From: CAYYJM01 sp964471755
GTDB lineage: Bacteria > Planctomycetota > Planctomycetia > Gemmatales > Gemmataceae
Direction: 5' to 3'
Length of the DNA stretch: 23,175 nt
NCBI GenBank assembly: GCA_964471755.1
Contig: CAYYJM010000076.1
Location: 1 to 23,175 of the forward strand
In this document: positions 23,081 through 23,175 of the stretch, in pieces
Layout: the number at the start of each line of letters is the position of its first letter
How positions within the stretch are numbered: the first letter of the stretch is position 1
Notes under the pieces: model-generated
Told to the model about the DNA's origin: nothing
Database searches by the model: none
Seen by the model: the letters and a program-made list of their open reading frames with translations, nothing else
Made by a program: the position numbers and the translations under genes

Positions 23081-23167
23081 GGTGGGCCGAGCGCCAGCGA
23101 GAGCCCACCTTCGCCGGAACGATGAACGATGAACGATGAATCCAGCGAGGCTTGGTGGGCTCTTGCT
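23081..23167. repeat. intergenic palindromic element, family E, probably continuing past the window
   Basis: A hairpin with arms GGTGGGC (23081-23087) and GCCCACC (23103-23109) encloses GCGCCAGCGA. An inverted, slightly diverged partner of its right arm appears at 23154-23167 (GGTGGGCTCTTGCT against AGCGAGAGCCCACC at 23096-23109). The second unit is cut by the window edge, so the full extent is unknown. Confidence 0.7.
23117..23140. repeat. short tandem repeat, 7-base unit
   Basis: Three exact copies of GAACGAT (23117-23137) plus three bases of a fourth lie in the loop between the two family E arms. The copy number could vary by slippage. Confidence 0.9.
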
Positions 23168-23175
23168 CTCCGGAA

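Noticed and set aside
23117..23140. possible start of a CRISPR-like or iteron array (GAACGAT copies)
   Set aside because: The units are only 7 bases, adjacent without spacers and just three in number; a simple tandem repeat explains them.

Overview
The window looks like a GC-rich chromosomal segment of a planctomycete, most likely from the Gemmatales. It carries three sets of gene families typical of that phylum: secreted cytochrome-like proteins with DUF1549/DUF1553 or DUF1592/1588/1585 domains, their DUF1501 or DUF1552 partners, and a DUF1559 prepilin-like protein. It also holds a DUF1080 (3-keto-disaccharide hydrolase) gene. The placement rests on recognising protein families. There is no rRNA or other marker gene here.

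Layout: (1) 1-824, minus: DUF1080 secreted hydrolase, cut by the window edge. (2) 1054-1666, plus: two small overlapping genes, a zinc-ribbon protein and a RelE/ParE-like protein, read as a candidate toxin-antitoxin pair. (3) 1847-5663, plus: a PSCyt1/DUF1549/DUF1553 protein followed by a Tat-type DUF1501 protein. (4) 5733-7973, minus: a G8-domain beta-helix protein resembling the animal hyaluronan-related proteins CEMIP and TMEM2. (5) 8180-13175, plus: cytochrome c/PA14/DUF1592-family protein, DUF1552 protein, NAD(P)H-hydrate epimerase and an exported peroxiredoxin. (6) 13335-17387, plus: a tightly packed three-gene unit of unknown role (1018-aa helical-repeat protein, small J-domain-like protein, membrane TPR protein). 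(7) 17528-18916, minus: DUF1559 protein behind a small lipoprotein. (8) 19157-23006, minus: a second DUF1549/DUF1553 plus DUF1501 pair.

Functionally the window is dominated by cell-envelope proteins. Three times, a secreted CxxCH (putative haem c) protein sits directly upstream of a Tat-signal partner. The carbohydrate-type proteins (DUF1080, G8, PA14) suggest that some of this machinery handles extracellular or periplasmic glycans. That is an inference from context; the biochemical roles of DUF1549, 1553, 1501, 1552 and 1592 are not established by the sequence.

The most striking non-coding feature is a set of six intergenic palindromic elements of five unrelated sequences but one common design: each arm is itself a hairpin, and two arms face each other as an inverted pair. 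One element supplies the stop codon of the G8 gene. Two recurrent promoter-like signatures also appear upstream of genes: TAGAAT, and TTGCACT followed 16-17 bases later by a -10-like box. No tRNA, rRNA, CRISPR array, transposase or integrase was seen. No gene-free stretch exceeds about 240 bases.
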